A stretch of 64,000 nt of DNA from Lytechinus variegatus (GCF_018143015.1 NC_054741.1:56559048-56623047); one strand, 5' to 3'. Shown: positions 1 through 12,946, numbered from the stretch's first letter. Notes: a model not told the origin generated them from the letters alone. Translations and numbers: made by a program.

Positions 1-2660
1 ACCCTTTTTCCATACTTTACCTGTTTATGGGAAAATGTGCTATTTTCGAGCCCCCATTCAGGCAAAAAGCGTTTGTGCTATATGGTGAAGCCAGTTTCAT
101 TCTTTTGAAACTACATGGAATTAAAGGAGTAGACTTTCTTCAATCTGCTGCTAATAAGTGGTTGCACAGCAAAGTCTATCCCCTCCGGGGGTTCCGAAAG
201 TCACCCACCCCTTTTCCATATTTTTTTCCAATATGGGGAAAATCTGCCAATCTTGGAGCCTCTGAAGAAGGTAGCAGTCGATGTACCGCACTTTTTTTTA
301 CATGTAGCTGATAGAAAAAATGCCTCTTCTTTTATTTCAAAGTGGTTCCAAAATCAAAGCTAGCTTTACTATATACATGTAGCAGAAATGCCCTTTTGTC
401 TGAATGGGGGCTCAAACATTGCATTTTTTTACAATAAAGAATGAAAATAGACATATGTAACTGATAAAGAAGATCCTACTTTGTCATCTTTATGTGGTTA
501 CAAAACAAAAACAAGGGCTTTACCGCAAGGCAGAAACACTGTTTGCCTCAAAATGACTAATTTTCCGAGAAACTGGCAAGATACGAAAAAAAGATTGGGT
601 GACTTTGGCAGCCCCCTGAGGGTTAGGCTTTGCTATGCCCCAATTTCTTAATATGTAGCTGATAGAGAAAAGTGATTTAAAGGAAAAAATTACATACTCA
701 AAACAAAATGTTACCACATTGGGGGCTCCGAAAAGCACGATATCATAATAGTCAAGCTATGGATAATGGTATGGTACTGTATGTAACATTTTACTGGTTC
801 TTGTGGGACTATGCTTTAAGGTGCCCGAGAGTAATTGCATGCAAAATGAAAATGCAGAGCAATGCCTCGAACTTCTATCTTTTTCAAGAGATTTAATTAT
901 CATAAAAATTGCTTTGTGTAGAAAATGCCTTTTACCCTCATACACATGATACAAGTAATACATACCTTTCTATCGATCGCTAGTACGTTTTTTTCTGCAT
1001 GTTAGGCACATCAACAAAGGCGATCGGATGCAAGATGAAACAGATAGATGTCAAAGCATCATGAACATTTTGGTTCAAAATTTTTGATGAATTCTTTTTT
1101 TAAATATATTAACCGGACTATTCAGAAAACAATTTCAACCGATTTCTACTATCCAAATCCTAGTGAAATGCGTATTGATTTAAAATTTCCCATTGTCAGA
1201 CTTTGTGCAATAAAATATGAAAATAATTGATTTTCATTAAAAATGTCCAAGAGGGCCGCCAAAGATATCAATTTTGAACTCCGTTGGACACGGTTTTGGG
1301 AAGGGAACATCAAGATTCATTAACTAGACACTTTAGGCAAATACCAAAACATTGAGTGAAAAATGTTTTGATGGTACATAGAAACCCCCTTATCCGACTC
1401 GACTACAACGATGCAGTCATACATGGTATAGGTTCGTTGTTGAAAACTAGGCTGAAAACGTAGCCTATAGACTGCCCAGTGGGCAATCAATTTTTGCTGA
1501 AATCATTGATTGATCACCAGAGACATAATGAAGAAGAAAATATGTTGTTTGGAAGATTTAATATCATGCAAAATGCAGGAAACATCAATAAAGTAGGCAT
1601 ATCGTTCGCACACGTCAGCCATATGGTGAAAATAGGCCAAAAACGCACGATTTCTACGTGCGCACCATATTGGAAAGGGGGCTGAAATCACAGTCTATGA
1701 TGTCTTTTTCAATTACTGTTATATATTTTCTTAAAGTAGAGATATAGATGAAGACAATGATATTATGCTTGAGAGAAAAATATCAAATAAAGTACACTAC
1801 AAAAGAAAATAAATTTCTAAATCGATTTTTGACATTTTTTTATGCGAGAAATCTCCAAAACTAATGATATGCAAATTTCATTACGTAATTTGCATATGTA
1901 AACAATAATTTCTGTTCGTGAAATTTTGCATATCTCTTGTGCACTACTTGAACAATACATTGTGAAAGTTTCATACAAAACAAGCATGATTTGGCTGAGA
2001 TATTCTCCCTTGACTTCATGATATGTGTACAATGTCTGAAAAATGGTGAAATAGGGCCATTTTGTAGTGACGTCATATATTACGTCATTTCGGAGGGAAG
2101 ACCACGCATAGAACCCGGCAGCAATGCATTTTTGTAAACTTCAAGGTCCATGCCATCCAGCTATGGGGTCATTTGCTTGTCCGGCTTTCGGTTGAATAAA
2201 CCTCCTGGGCTGCCGGACTATATCCATATCCAGCTATCTGCAGCATATACAGTCATGTAGAGACAATTTTATATGCGCCATTGCAAGGATAGAATGTTGT
2301 TATCATTATTGCTGTGTTATAATAAATATTGATAAAATCAAAGGTCTTTTGGAATGCTAATAAGAATCGATATTATTTGTACACGATGATAATCCCGACC
2401 ATTCATTTGAGGACGCGTACGCTTATTTAGAACGGTAGTTCATTTTGGGAGAGACTTTTGGGCCCGTCGTCATGGTCGTAAAACTCCGTCCTGTAATGCA
2501 AATTGTGTGACATGGGATTTTTTTTTCGTTTCGCATCTGGAACGGAAACATTCAATTTGCGTTTCGTGAGCAAAATTCTGGTTGCTACTATGGTAACAGC
2601 GATATATCTGATTTAGGACGACTTTCCAAATCCAAATTTGCTTCCTCCCAGAGCTCGAGA
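1..2660. other. Gene-free left flank
   Basis: No exon, RNA gene or well-bounded repeat could be supported here. The sequence is AT-rich with short open frames that have no recognisable domain. Phrases resembling each other (a G/C-rich 'cccccgagg'-type block near 181-200, 610-625 and 715-735) suggest decayed repeat material. Confidence 0.4.
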
Positions 2661-2664
2661 GGCC

Positions 2665-2830
2665 GCCCGGGGGACCCACTTCCATTGAATGGTGGATACC
2701 AGACGCGACCACACGTAAAAAGGGAAAGAGTGGGTATACACCCTCATAACGCTACATAGGCCTAATCTATGGAAGTGTACCCCCGGCAAACCCCCCATTT
2801 CTGCGGAAAAGTAAAACATACTGCCCATTA
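2665..2830 (+). repeat. Fragment of the CCCGGGG-terminated transposon family
   Basis: The segment begins CCCGGGGGACCCACTTCCAT and continues with 'ggtggatacc' and 'gcgaccac'. This closely follows the left end of the complete element at 25017-25556. Similarity fades after about 60 bp and no matching right end was found, so it reads as a truncated or diverged copy. Confidence 0.55.
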
Positions 2831-3513
2831 TGTGCTAGAGGCATATTGTTTATGTAGAAGGTGCTGGCAAAAGAAAAAAACTCCGCAAATTTAGACGGTT
2901 TATGGCCTGTTGCATGCTGTGTACATGTCAACGCATGGGAAATGATTCGGCTTGAGAGGTGATCTGACCCATGGAATCAATTGCCACTGATCCACAAATA
3001 ATGCACATTAAATGCAATATCGATTCGATGGACTGTAATGATCTATATCTAAGTCTAATTCGGTAAGTTTTTTCCTCATTCAATATGTACTCGATTTGTT
3101 TGAAAAACCACTTTCTTATCCATGTCATAATCTACATTTCGCATGTCTTCAGCCATCTGGAGTCATAGCCATGATACAGGTACAGTCCCGCCGCGAGCTT
3201 AGGCAGGCAAATATGGCATGGCATGGCATGCTGGTATCGTATGAAAGAGCTTTGCACACGAATAGCAAGATCTATAGGGCCTGTAACACAAAGCTTGGCA
3301 ATGATCGTAAAACAATTTTCTACGTTTGATTGTATTGACTGTAATGTATAATCAATCTAGAAATTCGAGTCTATGATTAATCGTCAACTTTTGAGTTACC
3401 CGACTCTCGCGTTGTAGAGATTTGCGAAAGGTGCCTATCGATCAGTTTACCACTATCCTTAAGAGAACCCATGCAGGCCATTAATATTCAGTGCACATTA
3501 AACGATATCAACT

Positions 3514-4079
3514 TTAAAGGGAGAGTCCAGGCTAAAAATATTTATATCTTAATACATAGAGTAAAATTCACTGAGCAAAATGCTGAAAATTTCATCAAAA
3601 TCGGATACCAAAAAATAAAGTTATTTAGCAATATTTTGTGAAAACAGTCGTCATTAATATTCATTAGGTTGGCTGATGATGTCACATCCCAACTTTCCGT
3701 TTTTTTATGTTATTACATAAAATCATGTTTTTTCATTATTTCATACTTGTGTGAATAATATGTCTCCCTTATAATGAAATAAGTTGCAGCAATAAATATC
3801 TAATGCACTAAATCAGTTGTCAATCTAATTTTTCTAGTTCTTAGAGAATTTTTTTTAAGTAAACCTAATTTCATATGATAAAATACCAAAGAAAAAGTGG
3901 GATGTGACATCATCAGCCTACATAATGGATATTCATGACAACTGTTTTCACAAACTATTGCTAAACTTTCAAATTCAATAACTTTGTTATTTGTTATCCA
4001 ATTTTGGATAAATTTTGTTCAATGAAGTCTACTCTGTTTATTAAGCTATAAATACTTTCAGCCCGGACCATCCGTTTAA
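3514..4079. repeat. TTAA-flanked long-TIR MITE (copy 1, divergent)
   Basis: The element is flanked by TTAA on both sides and has mirrored ends (AAAGGGAGAGTCCAGGC at left, GCCCGGACCATCCG at right). Its inner arms carry the phrase 'tgaaaatttcatcaaaatcgga' on the left and its complement on the right. The same layout recurs at 29194, 36953 and 55095. TTAA duplication is the signature of piggyBac-type transposition; no transposase is present, so it is non-autonomous. Confidence 0.75.
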
Positions 4080-5185
4080 TATATCTGCAACTGACGGATC
4101 ATAATGCAAAGGTGACTGAATTCAATAATTTTGCTCAAATCAAAAACTTGTGCAAATTTTTATTCACATCGATGAAAGTCTTAGCCATTTAGCCTACGGA
4201 ATGTCTCACGAAGTCACAGTGAGGCGCAATTCCAAAGATGGAAAAAGTATTACAAAATTATGTATGAAATAAAAAAAATGATTAGTAATTTACAGAAGGA
4301 TTGGCTTGCTTTACCCAGCGAAAATAAGTTGATTTGTGAAAACTATAGAAACAATTAAATGAATAATTGAGAATAATAAAAATTATCTTATTAAAGAAAC
4401 ATTGATATACAGATTATGATCATTCGAATTCCGTACGTTTATGGTGAGCTCAATAAAAAGATGTTAAGCTTAATATTCAAGCGATGCATATAGTTTAAAT
4501 GTGGTAGCTTTATATAAATTTATCAAATTTTGATAACATTTTCACTTTTCTGCTTACTTTATATTCACAGCAAAATTTCAGTGATTAGAAAGTGAAAATT
4601 AATTTACATGTAAGAACGTATATTCCGGAAATATGAAAAGATATTCAAATCACAAAGGAAGTACGTTGTGCCTTTCTTTTAAAGAAAATGTTAAACTTTA
4701 TATACATGCATATATACATATACTCTTTTTCTACTTATCATTAACATTATTGTCATTATCATTTCTTAGAATAAACATCACTGGAGCTTTATTTCAGATG
4801 GGTATATGCCTGTTCAATCAAGGCTAAAGAATGAATAAATCTAGGAATAAAGGACGTATCGTTCTTTTGTTCCTTTCAAAATCGTGTGTGTGTGTTTAAT
4901 GGAGGGAGGGGAGTGGCAGTTAATTCCTCCTACTTCATAGAGGCAGAGGCCGCGGAAGGGTTTTGAAAGGGGGAGGGGGCTGGGGCTAACCATGCCAAAT
5001 ATCATAATCAGATGGTCATTTTTACGTGTTTGTACACAGTTTTGAGGTAAAGTACGGTAGCTGAACCCCCCTGCTGCCCCACCCCCGTTTCCGCGGCCTC
5101 TGAGAGGTACGCTCCAGAGACGAAAGAAGGTCATTGTTTTTCCTTCTCATGAATTCTTTTTTTTATTATTCTGTAGAGTTCAATC

Positions 5186-7162
5186 ATGGCTGAGGAATTA
5201 AAAGACACGATCGCTCAGAGTCTGGAGTGTCCCGTTTGTCTGACTACCTTTACTGATCCAAAGATCCTGTCTTGTTCCCACACCTACTGCAAGGTCTGTC
5301 TGGAAAAGCTCTTGGAATGCCATGGTGATGATCAGATGATCCGATGTCCTGTCTGCAAAGCTGATACCCAGGTCCCACACCAGGATGTTGACAAACTACC
5401 GGCAAGCCAAGCTTTGAGGAATCTCATAGAGGACGTGAAAAATCAACATCAAATCTGTACGAATTGTGATTCCGAGAATAAGCCCAAAGCTGTTGTCTAC
5501 TGCCAAGACTGTGGCAACTATCTATGTCTTACTTGCCACAATATGCACTCTCAGTGGAAAAACTTTGTTGATCATGAGATCATAGCCATGAGTGAGATCT
5601 CATCAGGAAAGGTGTCAATACGTAGATACCGGAAATGCAGGAAACATCCGAAAGAAGATGAAGAATGTTTCTGTTCTAATTGTAAGAGATTCACATGCTT
5701 CAGGTGTGCTGTTATGGAACATAAGGATCAAGGACACCAGGTCATCGAGTCAGCTGCTTATGAAAGTCATCACACGAAGACAATCGACGAGCTTAAATCC
5801 AAGGTGGAGAAGAAACAATCTAGCTTTCAGAATTACATCGATCTCATCGATAAAGAGCAGAAGTGTGTGGATGATGCTATGAAGCATTGCGCAGATGACA
5901 TCGTCAAAGCATATGATGAAGCAGTTCAGCAGTTGACAGAGAAGAGAGAAATCCTACTTGGTGAAGTCAAGGGAAAGACTGAAAGAGTAGAGGAAGCCCT
6001 GGGAGGAATGAAGAAATCAGCTCAGCAGCACATCAATCAGTTGACGACCATTGCTGAGATGGTAATCAATAGGAGAAATGCGCCAGTAGACATGGATACT
6101 CGGGCTGTATTTGATACTTTATGTGAAGACCTGCAGGAGGCCTTAAATCAGGAAAATCCTGATTGCGAGCAGCCGAATAAAACATGCATGAAGGCGAAAA
6201 GTTCCAGTTTTGAGAGAAATAGCGGAAAGGACGAGTTAGGTCTTGGTAAAATTGTTAATGTAGTTGTAAAGAGCATAGCTTTGCCTACTAAAGATAGCAT
6301 GAATGCCATGATAAACACACCAGATTGTAGTATGGCAGTAGGATGTGTGAAAGCACACGGCGTGAACATCTTCTCTGCTGATGGTCATCTCCAGCAGACA
6401 GTCCTCAAGGATGTTCAGATTTTTGCATTAGGTTTCCTCTCTGATGGTCGATGTGTTGCAATGGATAACTCAAACACTCTAGCACTGTATACACCAGAGT
6501 TCATGAAGTTGGATGTGATTTTTGAGACTCTGAATTGCGATGAAGGTGGGATTTCTAACCTCACTGTTGATAGTGATGATCTGATCTATGTTAGCTACAG
6601 GAAACCTGAGAAGATCCAGGTATTCTCATCAGCAGGTGGGAAGGCAGTCAAGGAGATACAATGCCACGGATATGTACCATCGCAAATCACTTCTTACAAT
6701 GATTCACTAATCATTAGTACAGGTGAAACAGTACATTTGATAGACAAAGAAGGTGATGTAAAACATACATTAACCAAAGGAAGTAATACTTGCCTATATG
6801 CTGCAGTGTCTCAAAGCAATACAATCCTGATAGCCATGGTGAAGTACGATGAAGGATTGGTGATCATTGAGGAGTATACTGACGAGCTGAAGTACGTTCG
6901 GAACCTCGTTAAAGAGTACAAGATTGAGAAGCCTGAGAGACTTTGGTATTATCTCAAGCAGTACCATTCAGGAGAGATCGCCTTCTGCACTCCTGATAAC
7001 CTCTATATTATCATACGCGGATCCAGGGGGAGGGGTAGATTCGAGGGGTCCGGGCACCCCCTATCGGCGGAGCAAAAAGAAGGAAAAAGCGGGGGAAAAA
7101 GAAGGGAAAAGAGAGAAGACAAAAAGAACGGGAAACATAAGAGGATGAAGACGGGTGAATAA
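5186..7162 (+). CDS. TRIM-type RING/B-box E3 ubiquitin ligase with repeat-derived C-terminus
   Basis: One open coding exon of 658 residues. An N-terminal C3HC4 RING has its zinc ligands at C15, C18, C30, H32, C35, C38, C54 and C57. It is followed by B-box 1 (about 91-133, opening with C91/C94), B-box 2 (about 153-190) and a Glu/Lys/Gln-rich coiled coil (about 195-300). The region from about 355 to 610 has repeated short beta-strand-like blocks suggesting a propeller-type C-terminal domain, as in TRIM2/3/32/56-like proteins; I cannot name an orthologue. Such proteins transfer ubiquitin to substrates chosen by the C-terminal domain and often act in innate immunity. A strong 3' splice site (polypyrimidine tract then CTGTAG, ending 5176) lies 9 bp before the ATG, so a 5'UTR intron is likely. 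From about residue 610 the frame enters a repeat (GSRGRGRF, then a Lys/Arg/Glu-rich tail), so the natural C-terminus has been replaced or extended. Confidence 0.9.
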   Translation: MAEELKDTIAQSLECPVCLTTFTDPKILSCSHTYCKVCLEKLLECHGDDQMIRCPVCKADTQVPHQDVDKLPASQALRNLIEDVKNQHQICTNCDSENKPKAVVYCQDCGNYLCLTCHNMHSQWKNFVDHEIIAMSEISSGKVSIRRYRKCRKHPKEDEECFCSNCKRFTCFRCAVMEHKDQGHQVIESAAYESHHTKTIDELKSKVEKKQSSFQNYIDLIDKEQKCVDDAMKHCADDIVKAYDEAVQQLTEKREILLGEVKGKTERVEEALGGMKKSAQQHINQLTTIAEMVINRRNAPVDMDTRAVFDTLCEDLQEALNQENPDCEQPNKTCMKAKSSSFERNSGKDELGLGKIVNVVVKSIALPTKDSMNAMINTPDCSMAVGCVKAHGVNIFSADGHLQQTVLKDVQIFALGFLSDGRCVAMDNSNTLALYTPEFMKLDVIFETLNCDEGGISNLTVDSDDLIYVSYRKPEKIQVFSSAGGKAVKEIQCHGYVPSQITSYNDSLIISTGETVHLIDKEGDVKHTLTKGSNTCLYAAVSQSNTILIAMVKYDEGLVIIEEYTDELKYVRNLVKEYKIEKPERLWYYLKQYHSGEIAFCTPDNLYIIIRGSRGRGRFEGSGHPLSAEQKEGKSGGKRREKREDKKNGKHKRMKTGE

Positions 7163-8747
7163 AATAAGATAAGGGAAGACTTGGAAAACAATTTAAGTCT
7201 TTCATGTCACAGTACACAGGTACAGCATAAAATTCCGCTTGCACTTCACGCTCGCATTGTCTTTTAGGTGATTTATATATCTTGCTCAAACTGGAGCTTA
7301 AATATCAAATTTCGAAGTCGATATACAAAACGTACTTCAGCTCAGATATTGGAACTTTCATTATTTTGTTTGATTTGCATATTGATTTTTAAAAGTGCTC
7401 TGTAAGAATTTATGTTTTATCTCCTGAATATTAACATCGTCTGCTCACGCTGCGCGCTCGCAAAATTTGATTTGTCAGGTACCTATTATTTTTCTGTATT
7501 CCCATAAGTTCTCAAATATCTGTATTCAGGTCAACTTGTCAAAACAAAATAGCTAGCGCTGCATGCTTGCATTTTGATATGTATATCTCAATATCAATTC
7601 TATAACAAACTACTAAAAATCCTCATTTCATGACAGTTAATCAAAAAATTTGGCTCGCGATTTGGGCTCGCATTGATTATTGAAAATATATTAACTCATG
7701 CATTTTATTTTATAATTACAAAAGTGCTTTAAATGTCCATTTTTCATTTCATAATGAATATTAACAGGTTTCGCGCTGTCACTGGGCTTATTAATTTAAT
7801 TTAATAAAGAACATTGCCCCTTTTCTAAAAACGGAATATCGATAAGTTTCATCTCCAGCTTAAGAGGAGAAATAGCAAGATAGTCATCATTTTCACATGA
7901 TGGGATTATGTTCAGATCTTTTTTTAAATTGTGATTCATATCCACCTCATGATTTTCCTACAAAGTGTTTGAAATGCAGAGCTTACATTGACCCCCTTTT
8001 CAGATTGGAATATCAAATATTTTTAGCTCAAGCTTCGTGCTCGCTTTTTTTATTTTCATGATGAAAAAAAGGGTATTTAGAATGCCCAGATTCTAGATCG
8101 AAATCTGAAACACGCATGTTTATTCAGATACGTAGCTTGTACTCTATTTTCAATCATTATGAGCCTATATATCCAGTTTCAGATCAGAATGTCAATCTCA
8201 CTAAACAGATTATGCGGGTGCCGAGAGCGAGCTGAAATTTCTTGATATTCTGACCTGAAAGTTTGATATTGTAAGCATTTTTGATCAATGATTAAGATTG
8301 ACATCGAAAAGAACAATAGATGCGAGCACGAAGCGCGAGCTAAAAATTTTGATATTTCGATCTGAAAACATGACAGTTTTATGGACGTTTTTCATAAAAA
8401 AAACAAAAAAATATGTCCAAAAAAAAATATTGCAAATCGAAGCGGGAGTTCTTTTGAGGTTTAGAACTGAAAACGGGACATTCTATTCACCTATTTAATC
8501 ATGAAACTATAGGTTTTTGCTACAGAAATGATGCAAGCGCGAGCTGAAAGTTTATATATTCAAATCTGAAAAGCGAACATTTTGAGCACGATTTGAAATA
8601 AAGAACGATTTGTGTATCTTAATCTCGCTTGCTGAACATTACACTCTTATTTTATTTTTGCACATCCGGAATTATGGGGGGGGGGGCAAAACGATATGCT
8701 TGCCCCCCAAATATTTTCATTGGTGGTGCGATCGCCCCCCAGGATCG
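7014..8747. repeat. Foldback repeat with GGATCCAGGGGG-type ends
   Basis: The left end reads GGATCCAGGGGGAGGGG and the right end CGCCCCCCAGGATC, which are inverted relative to each other. The interior has about eight degenerate blocks built on 'gcgcgagctgaaa..ttgatattc.gatctgaaa'. Those in the left half run in the opposite orientation to those in the right half, giving a foldback made of degenerate repeats. The left end lies inside the TRIM reading frame. Related scraps occur at 11930-11980, 12057-12120 and 19399-19440. No protein is encoded. Confidence 0.65.
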
Positions 8748-8860
8748 ACTCCTCTGTGCTTGAGATATTGTTCAATACGAAAATGAAAAAAACATTTTTC
8801 TTGTATGGTAGGGATCCTGACTACTTGTTGGCCTATTAGAATAATATACATAGACCTATA

Positions 8861-10450
8861 CAGAGTGAGTCAGAAAAAAATGTCCCACTTTTGTTAAGTT
8901 GAATTGTTTAAAATATGAATATTTAAAGCTTGTGTATAGTTTTGGTAAATCCACCAAAATGCACCTATCACTATTCCAATTCATTGCTAGCTAATATGAA
9001 TGGATATGCCCTATAACAGTTATGATGTGGAGGATATGAAATGAAAATGTGTTTTACAGGATAAATTTTGCGATTTTACATGGAAATTTAACTTGATCGG
9101 GTCACCCGATCAAATTAAAATATCTGTGTGTTTTTGTCTTTCAATTAAATCCTATTCCAAATCATGGAATGGGCTGAAACTTTCAAGATATGTTCTTTGT
9201 AACTTTTGGATATCTAATCACTAAATTTATAAGATAAGTGCTTGAATGCCCATTTTTTTATTTAAAACAAGCATCGCCGAGAGAGGGCGCTATATATCCA
9301 AGATTTGAATATTTGAAATTTTCTCAGAGAAGTGCAGTTGGAAAAATATCTAACGGTCTCTACGCTTCAGTAAGACTGTCATATTAGATGACATTATTGA
9401 CCCTTTACCAAAGCTATACACAGGCTTTAAATCATTAGTTTCATGATGTCTTGATAGAGGTATCCTTCAAGTACATTCAGGTACCATTTTCATTTGATCC
9501 CGTGCACGCATGACTGAACATCGGACAATCTTTAGAAGACTGTCAGATCTCACTTGCGCCAAGTTACTGGGTGATGAATAAAACAGTGCTTTAGACAAAG
9601 ACAGTCAGTCAGACACACACATCCTCACACAAACACACACACATGGTAATAACTGGTTCATAATTTTCTCTTTTCTGATTAAGCTTTGATTTTTAGCAAG
9701 ATCAAGGAATGTCTAAGTGGCAATTCTCGACAATCTTTCCCCTTACAACGCATTCACTACCACCATCATATCACCATCATCATCATCCTCATTATCTTGA
9801 TCTTCATCATCATCATCATCAAGTGCACATAAATCCAATATGCTGGTTATGTCTTTTGTTGGTTAACAATGAAAATTTACAATGGATGTCTGTAATTTTG
9901 TTGCACTTGCCTATAAAAGGCTTGCCTGATTTGGCAGCAGTCACTTGAGCCTCTCTTTTTACAGTAGCAAAAGTACACGAAACATGGTTCGTCCTCAATT
10001 CACACCACAACATAGGTCATTTATAGTCACTGAGTGTTGTTTTGCAAGGGTTTCGCCGCCGTTACCCAGATGATGTTCGGTGTCCCAGCAGTTGTTTGTG
10101 TTTTTATTCACCGACGTTTGCAGTAATTGTGTGCTTGCGTGTGTGTGGGTGTGTGTGCATGTTTGAGTGGGTCTGCCAGTGCATGTGTGTGTGTGTTTCA
10201 GTCTGTCGGACTGTCTTTGTTCAAACGAGTGTTTTATTCCCCACCCTGTAACTTGGCGCAAGTGAGATCTGACAGTCTTCTAAAGATTGTCCGCTGTTCA
10301 GTCATGCGTGCAGGGATCAAATGAAAAAGGTACCTGAATGTACTGGGAGGATACCTCTATCAAGACATATCATGAAACTATAATGATTAAATATTCATAT
10401 TTCAAACAATTCAACTTTACAAAAGTGTGACATTTTTCTCTGACTCACTA
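8861..10450. repeat. Long-TIR transposon-like element (outer element of a nest)
   Basis: The ends are inverted copies over about 62 bp: left 8866-8928 begins GTGAGTCAGAAAAAAATGTC and right 10388-10449 ends with its near complement. A second pair of arms (9431-9570 and 10243-10387) continues the palindrome once the insertion at 8923-9430 is removed. The centre holds CA/TG and CAT microsatellites. TA borders are possible at both ends. No transposase frame was recognised. Confidence 0.75.
8923..9430. repeat. TTAA-flanked MITE inserted in the left arm of the outer element
   Basis: TTAA occurs at 8923-8926 and 9427-9430. The ends are inverted: AGCTTGTGTATAGTTTTGGT at left, with its near complement (ACCAAAGCTATACACAGGCT) at right. 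The right arm of the host element reads straight across the equivalent site (AATATTTAATCATT), so the insertion and its TTAA duplication can be read directly. Confidence 0.8.
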
Positions 10451-11429
10451 ATAATCGAGATAAATTAGAACATACATAACACATTGATGTACATGTAATT
10501 CGATAATGCAGAAAATTCATTTATAATTTAGAAAATTCTAGTAAAGATTATTACGCCAATTGTGGAGTCTATAGCAGCAATGCCATTTTCGGGTGAAGGG
10601 TCTTTATAAAATGTGTGATATAATTATGTTGAGGGGAATGATGTGCAGAAATGTTCGTAACCAAATTTTAAAGAATTTTTTTACTGTAAATGACCATTAG
10701 TGAGAGGTTTTCCTTTGAATTTTGGAACGATAATTTTAATTTCTGTATTTTACATGTCAAAATTGTACATATTCTTATATTCATTGTAGTATTGGTATTG
10801 TTCTAATTGTTTTTATAAACAGGCATGACTTTATATGTGCCTCTTTGCCCATGTTAATTTACTTGTTTGGCTGCCTTATGGGCTGATTTAACTGTCAGGT
10901 TTCCAAAAAAAAACGATTGTGTTGTTTCCTCTAAATTTTTGTGTATGTGTTGTAAATAAGTGAAATTACATATCTTTTAAACTGTAAGGCATAAGTTCAT
11001 TCACTAAATTATCTTTTTTTGCAAGGAGTTCAATCTTTTAATCACAGGTTTTGTCAGTTGCTTAATTTTTGGAGAGGACACTTCGGACATAAATGGATTT
11101 GACTACACTGTTAAACAATCCTTGTCATTGGTTGTCTGAAAAATAAGTGGGTGTGGGCAAAGTGAACACATGTGTTCTTATAGATAAAAACATTATTAAT
11201 GAAGTATCTAACCATAAAAACATTTTCAGAAAGGATATTTTGGGACAGAAATGACATACGATTTTTAGTTAAAAGTAAAAAAAAACAATAACTGTTGCTA
11301 GAAAGACTAGAGTAGATTTATAATCTTTCTGATAGCTCTGTTTTGTCTCTGCTTTCATTTACATGTATGGCTATTTTGCCAAATCACAATAATTGAATAT
11401 ACTGTAAATAAAAAAAAGGTTACAGTTTG

Positions 11430-12245
11430 TAATTCCAAAGGTTCTTCATGCTGAAGGTTCATAATTCCAAAACATGTAAATTGCCTATACCTCGACGTTT
11501 GTTAATCAGAAAATATAAAAAAGTGTTTGTTAATCCGAATATTTAAGATGTTATTTTGAAGGTCCTTTAGTAAAAAAAAAAGGGTTATTCCAAAGCTTTG
11601 TAAGTCCAAAAACAAAATAAGGTTTGTTATTCCGAAGATTTGCTAATGGCAAAGCCGGAAGGGCAAGCGTGTTGGTGGGGGGGGGGGGGGGAGGGGTAGA
11701 CACACTCTTGTTGTTCAATGGTTATGAGGATGGAAAAACAGGGGGGCAAAGCCAAAATGAGGGCACTTACATGTGAAAATGGGCATTTTGGTGTAAACGA
11801 TTATATTATTTTCACTTTGAGATTATCATCTGCATAAAGTCGTTTGTAGTCATAAAGTTGAGCAAAGCCTTTTTGGAGTAATTTCTAATTATGATAAGAT
11901 ATATATTTAGGCTTTACTTTTTTCCACAAGAGAGCGTAGCAAGCGAGAGATTTCGAAAAAATATTAAAATCTGAAGTTGTAAAACTTGATTTTTGATTAA
12001 TTATGGCGCCTACTCACTGTTAAAAGGGCATCCTTGCGAAATGTTGCAAACGCGAATCCAGGGGGGAGCAAAGCCAAAAATGAGGGCACTTTTATGTCAA
12101 AATGGGCATTTTGATGTAAACTATTATTTTCACCATGAGATTATCATCTGTTTGCACCAAAATGCCCAACCCTCAGAATTATGAACCATCGAAATAAAGA
12201 ACCTTCAGAATAACCAACGTAACCCCCAAAATAATAAACCTTACT
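11430..12245. repeat. Decayed composite repeat built on 'gttaattccgaa' phrases
   Basis: The phrase 'ggttYgttattccgaaggt' recurs about six times between 11430 and 11650. It reappears in inverted orientation near 12170-12235 (e.g. 'agaattatgaacc', 'aagaacctt'). Two copies of 'ggggggcaaagccaaaaatgagggcactt' (11740 and 12063) lie between the arms, suggesting an insertion. Boundaries are approximate. Confidence 0.45.
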
Positions 12246-12870
12246 TTGTTAATTGAAAAATAATGCAAGGTACAAATGTATATTTATTTTTATTGAACTA
12301 AACATTTGTGAATTCACGTTAAAATTTTGTTTGCCAAGTTGTTTATGAGATTTCATTTTAGTGATACAATACTGCAGAGGTGAATGGATTCTATTGCTGT
12401 ATTAAATGGAAATCAAAATGAGTGTTTAATAGTACTGCATTTATCTTTAAAATACTTTTATCACTTTCTAGAAATCAATTAGTTAAGAATATTGTCTTAT
12501 TAAAAAAATGAAAATTTAAGTAACTCGTGCACCTGGAAATTTGATTACTCAAAATAAATTTAAGTATGCATTATTTTGTGTCATTTACTGAACATTCCTA
12601 CTTATCAAGTATTCCTACTAGTTTTCTTTCCTCTGTCCCTCCCCCCTCTCTCTCTGTCACTTTGTCTCTTTCTCTCTTCCATCTTTCAATAAGATCTAGA
12701 TATACCTTGCACACTACATAATTATGTACATGTTATTTGAGTATATAGTCAGAAACATAAGTCTAATTCTTTCAGATGATACATAATAAAGGTCATGATA
12801 ATTAATGTAAGAGAATTTTGCTTTCGTCTTTTGTTAGTTCAAGAGTTAAATAACTAATAAGGCTGACGGA

Positions 12871-12946
12871 GAGAGAAAGAAAGAAAGAAAGAGAGAGAGA
12901 AAGAAAGAAATAAAGAAAGAAAGAAAAAAAGAAAGAAAGAAAGGGG
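12871..12946 (+). repeat. (GAAA)n/(GA)n microsatellite
   Basis: Imperfect GAAA and GA repeats run to about 12941 and then into a run of G. This is a purine-only strand; the short frames it creates on both strands are not genes. Confidence 0.9.

Noticed and set aside
9709-10324. His-rich and Cys/Val-rich open frames
   Set aside because: They arise from CAT and TG microsatellites in the centre of a foldback repeat.
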